Program-made: the position numbers and the translations under genes
Part shown: piece after piece, positions 20,917-31,016 of the stretch
Layout: every line of letters starts with the position of its first letter
Numbering within the stretch: position 1 is the first letter of the stretch
Notes under the pieces: generated by a model
Told to the model about the DNA's origin: nothing
The model's input: only the letters and a program-made list of their open reading frames with translations
Database searches by the model: none
From: Rhyacophila brunnea
Taxonomy: Eukaryota > Arthropoda > Insecta > Trichoptera > Rhyacophilidae
Direction of reading: 5' to 3'
DNA: 64,000 nt
Assembly: GCA_022495005.1 (NCBI GenBank)
Contig: JAGYXB010000442.1
Location: 62,001 to 126,000 of the forward strand

Positions 20917-23866
20917 CCTGACCCCTTTTCATTCTGCTGTATGCCACGTTTAGAGAGATGAACAAAATAGCAAATGAAAATAATTCGTGCACTTCTATAC
21001 CGACGTAAGTTCGTAAGAAGGTAGGTACCTAACCAAAGCTATTTTTTAGAATAATTTCTTCGGAGTTTGGCGGAAACTTGCTGCCGGCAGACGCTGTGAA
21101 GGAACCCAATATTAGTGAGTTGTGTTTAATATGTTGGACCAAAGAAGCCAACAACCTAGTAAAGACTTCAATAATAAATGTAAAATGTTTTTATTTTTAC
21201 AAACCCACATAATATTACCTGTTGATTGAAAAACGTGTTACGTACTTACGAACCTACTGACATGTGGCCGATATGAACTGTCCAAAATACCTGCATTTTA
21301 TTTGATAAAAAAGTTGCGTTGAGTTCCAAATAAATTATTTATCTTATGAAAAATATCAGTTTTGCACATAGGAAAGATTTGATATCATTAACCGTCGTAG
21401 ATTTACTTTGTCTCAATATACTATTAGGTATGTACTGTATTTAAAATATAATTCATCACCTATATTATTGAATAAAATATATTTAATATCCAATGTATTT
21501 ATAGTCATAATATTATTAAGTACATAGGTAATACGTTTAGTGTCAATATTAAATTTGGTATCTATCATAATCTATCAGTGGTATAAATAATAGCGAAAGG
21601 TTGGCGAGATACTGTTTCCTGGAATTGCGTATTATTTTATTTTCTTCTATGCATAATAAATTTCGCGCGATTTAATTTGTTTTTAGCGTGTTAAAAACTA
21701 AAACAATACAACATAACCTACCTGTAAGTATATAATTATTAAGTATGTGTGCGATGAACACGGTGGTCAGACCAAAAGGCGACCAAGTGCCGGCTTTTGG
21801 ATATTAATCAATCTGCAATGGTCGCCCCTTGATTTGCTGACATATTTGCATCCGGTGATTGCGAAAACTTAAAATATTTCATTGTTTTGTATAATCTGAT
21901 ATTTACACAGTTAGAGGTGTTATTGATTCGGTTTACTGATTTGATTTTGACAAACATGATTACATGATAATAAAATATTTATAATTTATGATGATAAAAT
22001 AGTCTGGGTACAGTGTATGCCGTGATTATTGATAATTTACAATTTAAAACCTCTTTGATTATTAGTTATGTTATTACTGACTACATACCAGCAAATTAGA
22101 AATAATGAACTAGGTATAGGTATATTATTATGTAGTTTATTAAAATTAAAATTAAATTAAGATGGTCGTTTTTATTCCTAAATTTATTGAATTAGAAAAT
22201 CAATAACGTATAAAAATCGCATGAAGGTAAGAACGAGAACTGTACTCATCTGAGTTTTTTACCCATTCTGTTTTTATTAGAATACTGAATTTTTCTATGG
22301 CGGATTTTTTTTTCGCAAACATTCGGATGAAAATTGTGGGGTTATTTCATAAAATTTACTATTTTCAAATTTGGCGAACATGAGTTAAGTATATATATTA
22401 TAAACTTTTGTGTCAGGCATCGATTGGTTTATTCATATTTCGCCAAATCAATCAAAGTCCACGTGATTTTGTTGTTTAAAAATAGAATTTTTCCACAACT
22501 GACTAGGTACACCTAGGATGTATTTCCATTTTTGCACTTTTGCAGGAATCACGATTTTCTATTACAGACACTTAGAAGTGAAATTATGCAAAAAATATTA
22601 ATGCATTATGGTAGGTAACTGTCAGTGTTTACGTGTCCTGAAAAAATGGACCTATCTATAATGGATTATCTATATTATTTAAGAAAAAACCTTTTTTTTG
22701 TTTTTTCACAAAACTGAAAAGGTCAGTTTTGAAGTAAGTATAAAAAATTGTAAGCTTATGTAATAAATAGATTTTTATTATTTTGGTATGGTGGGAAGGT
22801 ACATACAGTTAAAAGGTAGTAAAATAAGAACAACGATTATTGCATTTATGTAATTAACTTGAATATTTTATTAGATAAATGTAGAAAAAAAAATCACCGT
22901 TGTATTGTTAGACATTATTTATCAACAAGGAAAGTAAAAGAATACAAAAAATGAAAATTCAGCAATATAATATGAGACAATATTTTATAAGGAGACTATT
23001 TTATTAGGTAAAAATGGAAAAATACAAAATATAACAATACAGTGATTTACTAAGTGATAATATTTTATAACAAGAATGTTTTATTAAGTAGTATGAGAAA
23101 AAATACAGAAAAGACATTATTTTATAACAACAATTTACCTAATCTTCATCTTCCTAAAACTACTCGCCGCCCTTAGGTACTTCTTTATCATGTGGCTCAA
23201 GCCCAAGGATGTAATCATAAACCTTTAGCATCTGGAGGTAAGGTGAAAAATTTCATAAGCTTTATGACACCATCCAAATTATTTGTATAATGGACATGAC
23301 AAATCATAAATTCAAAGCGTTCATGACAACGACATAAAAAATAAGTGCAAACGATATTGAAATACAAAATACTAAATAATATGAAAAAATAATAAAAATA
23401 AAGGTACCTACATAGATGCACACCGAGTGAACTAAGTAGAACATATTTTAAAAACTTATCACATCAAAAAGTAAGTTAGTGGAATATATTAAGATCCGAA
23501 GCGATTTGATTGAATATAGTTACTGCCTCCCAATTGGCATTACTAGTGGCAGGTTAATTCTGCACATTGTGAGAATAACCAACGGATGCTCTCGATTTCA
23601 GAGATAATTATTAGAGACACACGAGTCAATACTACAAAGAGTTACGGAGTTTCCATTTACGTCGCGTATAAATCTGAAAAAATATGTAAGTACTAAATAA
23701 GGGTACCTATCTTCTAAACAATCTAAACTTTAAACTACGTTAATTTTTCGTGACGCTGTTTTTCGTTACACACTGCTTGTTTTACTCTACAGAGGATTTT
23801 GATATATTGCGCGTAAAAAAAAAATCACTTCAAAATCCTGATCTTCAGCAAAAGTTCGCGATAAAT
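20917..23866. other. intergenic DNA
   Basis: AT-rich sequence without a supportable gene. The stretch 22900..23110 is a loose array of ATATTTTATAA-like words. Short open frames (for example at 22334 and 23215) have no motif or splice support. Confidence 0.55.
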
Positions 23867-24599
23867 TACCCGATAAGCATACGGATGCAAGTCCAAAATT
23901 TGAAGAAATGAGTGAATGATGACAACTTATAGTTAATGATCATGTTTATCAGTGGCAGAGAGATGCAAGTCCTATCTTAAAGAATAAAGGATTTTCAATG
24001 ATGTATACGGATGCAACAACCATAACACATTAGAAGCAGAAGGGTGTACATGGACTTGCATCCTTATGAATCAGTTAAATCAGTTGCATTCCGACTCAAG
24101 TCCAATGTACATCCGTCTGCTTCTATGGTAACTGTCTATGCTTTTGACTTACGCATCATTATTGATCATTATATTCTTGTTTCTTCTCAAAGAGGAAACG
24201 CAATAGGTACAAAGCATGTCCCAGGGTGAGTACATTTTTCATTTATAAATTTTGGAAAAAAACGATGTTGCCATATGTACTTAGATCTTTATACTGTTTT
24301 ATCCGTAGCACGTACAATTTTCAATCCATACAATACTAAAAATATTCTTATTTATGTACAGAATATTCTGACTGAAATTGAATTGCTTTCAACGTCGAAG
24401 AAATCCCCGGATCAAAATTCAGCAAGGCTTACATTAGTTGATCCAATATACGACTCTGACTCTGACAAAGATCCTGAATAGACTATCAATAGCTCTACCA
24501 AGTCGGACAATAAACACTTTATTATTCTCCCGGTTCATTTAGAAGAAATCCCCACCCCCATTCATTTAGAAGAGACTGACAATCTAATTTTGGAAGAAT

Positions 24600-26106
24600 C
24601 ATCAGCTCAAAAGAAATCAGTTGGGAGAAAACGTGTGATTAATCAGGCTAAATAGAAAAGACAGCGGGCAAAAACCAAACACCTTACAGGAGTTCAATAC
24701 AAGTCTACTGTTAGCAGTAAGTGGATACCGGCCAAAGCATTGAAAAGTAGATGCAATCAGCGTTGTCAGAGAGACTGTAATTTGATAACAAACCAACAAA
24801 GAATTGATGTACACGAGAGGTTTTAGAAAACGGAAAGTTGGGATTTACGTCGTCAACTAATTGTGTCATTGATAGATATTGAAATCATTGAACGATTACG
24901 GCCAAGGAATAATTTAAAGCTGTTTATCAGAAAATACACAAGGTGTTATTTTTTGGCTGTAGGGATGAATCAAAATAAGATAAGAGTATGCAAGACAATG
25001 TTTCTCAACACTTTTAATCTCAGTGACAAATTAGTCACCCTCGGAATAAATAAAAAGCTTCAGTGCACGGGCTCGGTTCTGCCTCCAGATGGTAGCAAAT
25101 AAGCTGGATGATAATATTATCAAATCTTTAGCCAGTCATATCACATCATTTCCCAATTATGAGTGTCATTATTCTCGTGAGAGAAGCAGCAGAAAATATC
25201 TGGGCACTCATTTGAATGTAAGCGTGATTTGAATTTAACCAACTGTACACAGAAATGCATCTTAAAAATCATGCAAAAGAATGGCTCTACTGCAAAAATT
25301 TTAATGAAAAATTCAACTTGAGTTTTCATCCACCAAGTAACGATACCTGTGATGTCTGTGACCAATTTGTCATAAATTAAAAAATGCAAACGAGACGGAC
25401 AAACCAAAGCTCGAGGAAGAATAAAATTAACATATCAACGAAGCAAAATTACGATACGATTTGAAAAAGTTTTGAGCAAAGACTACATCTTCTGAAGTCA
25501 TATTAATGGTTGATATGCAGAAATGTCTTCCCTGTCCGTTTTTTACAAATGCCCAATCATTTTATTTAAAAAAAATTGCGGGTTTTGAACAAAACCATTC
25601 TTGACAGCACAAATGAAAAGGCATATTGCTGTATGTGGAATGAGACAGTTGGTGCCAGTGAGGCAAATTAAGTGGCGTCTTATATATAATACCATGGGAG
25701 ATGATGTGGAAGAAATAACTATCTGGTCTGATAACTGAATATGGCATCACTTTATACTGGTTCCCAATCACATTTTGTCGTAGAAAAAAGAATGTTGATG
25801 GTGAGGATTTCCTATTATCCAGAGTGGTGTAGCTGCGAGCTGACGCTAATATGCCCAGAGTATTATTATACAAAAACACTTTTCAGCAAAATTGTTTCAA
25901 ACAACTTGCCGTAAGAAGAAAAAAGAGAGGTGTTTTGACTACTCCAAGTATAATATGTGAAGTGAGTAACACCGCTTAGTTTGCAGATCTGCAAAAAATG
26001 TTGCAGTGGATCCCAGAACCACCGCACTTTTTTTTACAAAAACTTAGCTCACAAAAATAATATGCCGGAGTATCCTCAATCGGGTGATGAAGACATTGAA
26101 AGTTAA
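24600..26106 (+). pseudogene. fossil of a transposase-like protein of the outer element
   Basis: Scattered stop codons and frame changes, but consecutive plus-strand segments read like one protein. In order: a basic start (GRKRVINQAK), a Cys-containing segment (KSRCNQRCQRDC), VCKTMFLNTFNLSDK, SFPNYECHYSRERSSRKYLG, DTCDVCDQF, VDMQKCLPCPFF, AYCCMWNE and ITIWSDN. I recognise this order from a repeat-encoded protein family common in arthropods and cnidarians with a DDE-like core. A relation to Sola elements is only a guess. It is clearly non-functional. Confidence 0.6.
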
Positions 26107-26257
26107 ATAATTGTTTATGTAGCACTGTATTTTTTTGATTTCTTAATGTTAATAAAAAAAACTTTATAATTGCATCGGAGTTCTTAATAACCTATAATGA
26201 ATGCTTTCTAACTTTTCATTAACATAACAGTATTATACACACATTGATCCTGTAGAT

Positions 26258-26345
26258 CAGTGCTCCGCAACCGTTGTAACGCGGCACACTAGTGTGCCGC
26301 GAGACGTTGCTGGCTGTGCCCCGGCACATTTTTCCGGTAGAAGAA
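26258..26345 (+). repeat. solo hAT-like terminus with a 22-bp perfect palindrome
   Basis: CAGTGCTCCGCAACC looks like a hAT terminal repeat and is followed by a perfect palindrome at 26280..26301 centred on CACTAGTG, and then by GTGCCCCGGCACA. No matching right end is present nearby, so this is a truncated insertion. Confidence 0.5.
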
Positions 26346-27037
26346 AAAATCAAATGTTGTCTATAATATAAAATACTTTGTGCAAACGCAGACGCAGATA
26401 AGCAGAAATATTTTTTTTTTGTAGAGTATGTAATCGAAAAAATATTTATTTTTAAGCACCGTCGTGACCCCGAGCTTCGCCTGCAGTACCTTACATCGCC
26501 TATTTTAGTTAAACCTAAAAATTACCCTTCTTTCTTTGACAATGGCATTCCTATCTTTCCAAAGATATATTGTTTTATAGTGGTAACATTTGTGCCCAAA
26601 TTTGAATCTAACTTCATGTGGGTGTGTCAGGAAAACACGTTTGTTTGTGATGCGGGAGTGTCGAGTTTCGAATTGTCTTACAAAAATTTGTCTGTAAAAA
26701 GAATCTGTTGAAGGTAAGTTATTATTTTTGTATTCTATAGGTTTAATAAAGTTTTATGTTTATAAATTGAAAACATTTAGAACTCTATCTTTGATTATAA
26801 GCATTTAATTTGAATTAATAAGAGACTCGAGCCTTTTCCCGCCAAAGTGATCCCAGCTTCGCCTATGCGTAGGGTTGGCACCACCATGTGTACTTTTTAT
26901 TATTTTACATTCCATGATTTATGTTTTTGAAATATCTGTATTAAAATAATATGTCTGCATAATCTTGTCAACAAATATGACTTATTAACTAAATGAGTAT
27001 ATTTTTTGTTTCAGATAAAATATTCCGTGCGAAGAAA

Positions 27038-29070
27038 ATGTCTAATAAAAAAAAAAATTACACCACCAAACACGACGAGGAGATGATGAATATTGCATTA
27101 GAATTAATGCGAGATAAAAAGTTATCGTCGTATCAAGCGGAAAAACAGTTTGGCATTCCAAGAAGAACATTACTGGATAGGCTACATGGTAAACATGTAA
27201 AACCAGTTGGTTCTCCAACCCGTCTTACTCAGGAAGAAGAAGACAAAATTGTGAAAGTTTTAATTGCTGCTGGGGATTACGGTTGTCCACTGACTCTGCT
27301 GGACTTAAGACTTGTGGTGCATCGATACCTATTGTCCAATGGGCGCCAATTTTTATTTGATGGCAATCCGCCAGGGAAAAAGTGGGCATATTCTTTTCTT
27401 AAACGTAACAAAGTTAATTTATCAACACGATCTACTCAAAATATAAAAAGATCACGCGCCGAAAAAAATTCAAGTGAAATCGAAATGTATTTCAAAAACT
27501 TGAAAGAAACATTGAAAGATGTACCTACCACCGGAAAACATATTAAATTATGATGAAACCAATTTGGTGGATGACCCGGGTGCGTCCAAGTGCATTTTTC
27601 GCCGCGGTATTAAATATCCAGAACGTGTAGTGAATTACACCAAAGGATCAATTTCTGTGATGTTTGCCATATCTGCAGGTAGTGTTTGCTTGCCACCGTA
27701 TGTGGTGTATAAAGCGGAAAATTTATTTCATCAGTGGCGAATAAATGGACCTATTGGAGCAAGATATAACAGGAGCAAATCTGGCTGGTTTGATTCTGTT
27801 ATTTTTGAAGACTGGTTCCAACAAATAGCTATACCTTGGGCTAATTCTAAAATTGGACCAAAGGTTATAATTGGAGATAATTTGGCGACACACATCAATC
27901 TTTACGTTGTGGATTTGTGTCAATCAAACAATATTAAATTTGTTTTTTGCCACCAAACTCGAGTCATTTGACTCAACCGTTAGATGTTTGTTACTTTGGG
28001 CCCATGATGAAGTTGTGGCGTACTATATTATTAAAATATAAATACCAGAATCCAAGAGAAACATCTCTAAATAAGGCACATTTTCCAGAACTCCTTAAAC
28101 AGCTGATTAACGAATTGGACGAAAAAAGGCATAATATTACTAGTGCTTTTGTAAATACCGGCATATACCCTTTTAACCCAGAGAAAGTACTGCGGAAATT
28201 TCCTGATGTATCAAATAGAAATGAATATTCAATAGAAAAATCATTTTTAAATTACCTGAAGGAAAATAGGTCACCCAACCCTATGAAGAAAGAAAGAAAT
28301 AAAAGACTTTACATCCAGCCTGGTACGTCTGCGTCAACTTACAATTTTCCCCCAGAACGTTCTAATACATCCAGTAAAATCATTGTTCCAGAATATGCTA
28401 ATACATCAGCAAATAGCATAATTGTACCAGAACATTATAATACATCTAATGAAATAATTCTACCTGGAACATCTAAAGATCCAAAAGATTGGAAATGCTC
28501 CGAACACGAAAGGCATCAAAACAAAAAAAATACAGTAACTTCGGATATTAAAATAATTCCACCCACTAAAACTACCACAGTATACTTACAGATTCATCAG
28601 ATTCTGAAGAGACTATTAGTAGCATTAGTAGATATTCGCTATTAGATGAATCTGATGACTTTTTGCCTCGAGAAGATAGTGATGTTGACACCGAATCTAT
28701 TAAATTCGGTGAAGTATCTGAAGAATTTAAGAGTAGAAACATAAAAACTGATATTGATTTCAATAATATAACAAGCGAAACACCTGAACAGTATGACAAT
28801 CTGGCAGTTAATTGTTTTGTTTTAGTCAAATTTCCTGTCCAGAAATCGGATCGCTTTTATATTGGGCAAGTGATTAAAAAAATAAGTGAAACTTATACGA
28901 TAAAATTTTTGAGAAATAAAGGAAGAAACAGATATGGCTGGCCGGTGGTAGATGATATTTGTCAAATTAATAAAACCGATATTGTTTTGGTTCTAAGCGA
29001 ACCGAAACCACATCGAAGAGGAATTTTGATTTTTGATTCAGAAGTTTTAAACATTTTTTCAGTAAATTAA
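27038..29070 (+). pseudogene. Tigger/pogo-type DDE transposase, three frameshifts
   Basis: The ATG follows a TTTGTTTCAG acceptor in the 5' leader. The protein has an N-terminal Pipsqueak helix-turn-helix (SYQAEKQFGIPRRTLLDRL) and a second DNA-binding half (KKWAYSFLKRNKVNLS), then the catalytic core NYDETNLVDDPG, GDNLATH and LPPNSSHLTQPLDVCYFGPM, giving the three acidic residues of a DDD triad. The C-terminal extension ends LVLSEPKPHRRG...DSEVLN. The frame breaks near 27520, near 27950 (a T-run one base short) and near 28575. No other stops are seen, so inactivation is recent. Confidence 0.88.
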
Positions 29071-29325
29071 TAAGCTGTATTCTAATGTGTATAGTGTATA
29101 TGACATTATGAGTGAATAAATATTGTGTTATGTGCATAAAAGTTTGCTGAATAATTGTATCATAGGATTTTTTTATTACCTATCATTTTTTATCTATGGC
29201 ATTCTAATCGAATGAGATTGATTTGTATTTTTTCGTTATTGGTATACTTTCATGTATAGTTGATTTAAATTAATTAATTGTAGTTGTAAACAAATGTTCC
29301 TTTTTATATTTTCATTGGTTATATT

Positions 29326-29560
29326 TGTCAAATCATTAAAACCGATATTGTTTTGGTTCTACACGAACTGAACCCATATTATCGCAGAGAAATTTTGATT
29401 TTGATTCAGAAGTTTTAAACAATTTTTCAACATGTTAATAAGTTGTATTCTAATGATTATAACATATTTTAATATAGGTATAGGCATATGTGTAGTTAAT
29501 TTAGTTAATTGCAGTTGTAAACAAATGTTACTTTTTATATTAAAATGTTCAAAAAAATTC
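29326..29560 (+). repeat. partial duplication of the Tigger 3' end
   Basis: Sequence from about 28958..29310 (last transposase codons plus 3'UTR) recurs here in shortened form, including AAAACCGATATTGTTTTGG, CAGAAGTTTTAAACA and GTTGTAAACAAATGTT. It is a diverged direct duplication inside the transposon, with no coding value. Confidence 0.75.
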
Positions 29561-30419
29561 ATAAATAACTATTAAAATTATTCCACATTAGTTTTATTGA
29601 CAACCCTGACAGAAGTTTATCTAATGTATGAAAACACGCCAGAACAGGTTCGGTACTTCGCCTACTACCAATATCTTGCTAAATTGAACCTTATACACCC
29701 ATCACTATGGTTCATATTGTTTTGAACACATCTTTTTACTATTAAATCTTTTCCTTTATTTATATATATGGCTACATTTGAAAAATACAAAACTGGGCGA
29801 TGTTCGGGTAAGTACACCATGCTTCGCCTGGTGTCTTTCAATGATAAAAAATTAATGTTTTTCCTACAAAATGTGAAATTTCATGTCACTTGTACAAAAT
29901 TGACAACCCAATACTTCATTGGATATAATTACTAGTTACGAAAACATCTTAATTTTTATGATATTACGCAAAATCACACTAAAACTAGGCGAAGTTCGGG
30001 GTCACGACGGCACCTTTATTTTCTACCTCTAAATGTATTCATCTTTTTGGTATCTGGATCGGCATCCAAGAATTCTTCGCACCAAATAATCGTAAAATGG
30101 TTAAACAACTACTACTAACAGTCATGTACTGCCAGTCAATTCAGTCAAATTTTCAATTTCATTTTCAAGCATAAGGACTCAAGTACACTGAAGTCAATAA
30201 CTATATTTTAAATATTTTTTTTCTATGTCTTCTACATATAAAAAATCAAAAAAAAAACACAATTCTTATTAAAAATTAATTGATTTTCATAACTTATTTT
30301 TTTTATAAATCTGTATAAATATTTTTAAAAGTTATAAGAGCTTAACATAAAATAAAATAGTTTTTTGGCTCTCCTGAACATTTCATGTTTTGGACTTGCA
30401 TCCGTATGCTTCTCGGGTA

Positions 30420-31009
30420 CAGTTATTATGATTCGGGCGGTCAACTTTCCGTTATCCATAAAATACAACATAATACATACCAAGAAATCTTTTACCTGGG
30501 TACACAGCAACCGTAATATTAAGTATACCTACTTATACGCCAAAATTTATATTGTTTGACCTACATAAAATACAGCTCTATGCCAATAAAAATCTCCGTG
30601 ATGTTTAAAAAATAAAATAAAAAGTATTTTGTTGTGAGGTAATGTGTAATGACTATTTTGTATCGAATTTAGTCGTTCAAACAGGTGGCTAATAATGGCC
30701 GACCAACTTAGAAATAGCCGCGAAACAAAATAATGTTACGAAAGATCGCGTCTCTCAGCGATTATAAACCCAACGCCTTCGCGTAGGGTTAAAAATATTA
30801 AACATTGAATATGAAATTGCGACCATAATTGGGCTACCATATCGTTTATCTTAATCCCAACGATTCACCACCCCTCACCTGTTGCAGTATATGCACGTCA
30901 TAATTAATATGGAATGATTTTGTCCCATGCACTCGTGAAAAAGCAGTCGAGTCGTGATTCGTAGGTCAGAGGATAAGGAGTTATATTGTGTTGTGTGATT
31001 AGTGTAACA
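30420..31009 (+). other. upstream region and probable 5'UTR of nanos-B
   Basis: Somewhat richer in CpG than the surroundings between 30690 and 31000 (AGCCGCGAAAC, GATCGCGTC, AGTCGAGTCG), as might be expected of an insect promoter. No TATA box is evident. No coding frame reaches the ATG at 31010. The transcription start cannot be fixed from the sequence. Confidence 0.4.
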
Positions 31010-31016
31010 ATGGCGT
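31010..31016 (+). CDS. nanos: nanos-B coding exon 1 (7-nt start micro-exon)
   Basis: ATGGCGT followed directly by the strong donor GTAAGT. The preceding TAACA plus ATGGCGT is identical to the start of nanos-A. The T in phase 1 joins AC of the next exon to encode MAYSYWNF. Only 7 nt are coding in this exon; the rest is 5'UTR. Confidence 0.6.

Larger units (their letters stand above)
26459..30010 (+). mobile_element. Tigger/pogo-like DNA transposon
   Basis: 24-bp terminal inverted repeats starting CCGTCGTGACCCCGA (26459..26482) and the complement at 29987..30010, one mismatch. TA dinucleotides occur a few bases outside both ends, but the exact outer border and the TA duplication are blurred. 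It encodes a DDE transposase with Pipsqueak-type helix-turn-helix on the plus strand, spoiled by three frameshifts. A partial duplication of its 3' end lies before the right repeat. Confidence 0.85.
23867..30419. mobile_element. 6.55-kb composite: decayed transposon with nested Tigger/pogo element
   Basis: Bounded by 32-bp terminal inverted repeats that begin TACCCGATAAGCATACGGAT (23867..23898) and TACCCGAGAAGCATACGGAT on the complement (30388..30419), differing at one position. Additional GATGCAAGTCC words lie just inside the left end. Inside are a transposase fossil (24600..26106), a solo hAT terminus and a complete Tigger-like element (26459..30010) inserted in the downstream part. No clear target duplication was resolved outside the repeats. 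Confidence 0.75.

Noticed and set aside
22900..23110. Tandem repeat or CRISPR-like array
   Set aside because: The recurring ATATTTTATAA words have no constant period or spacer pattern; ordinary AT-rich drift.
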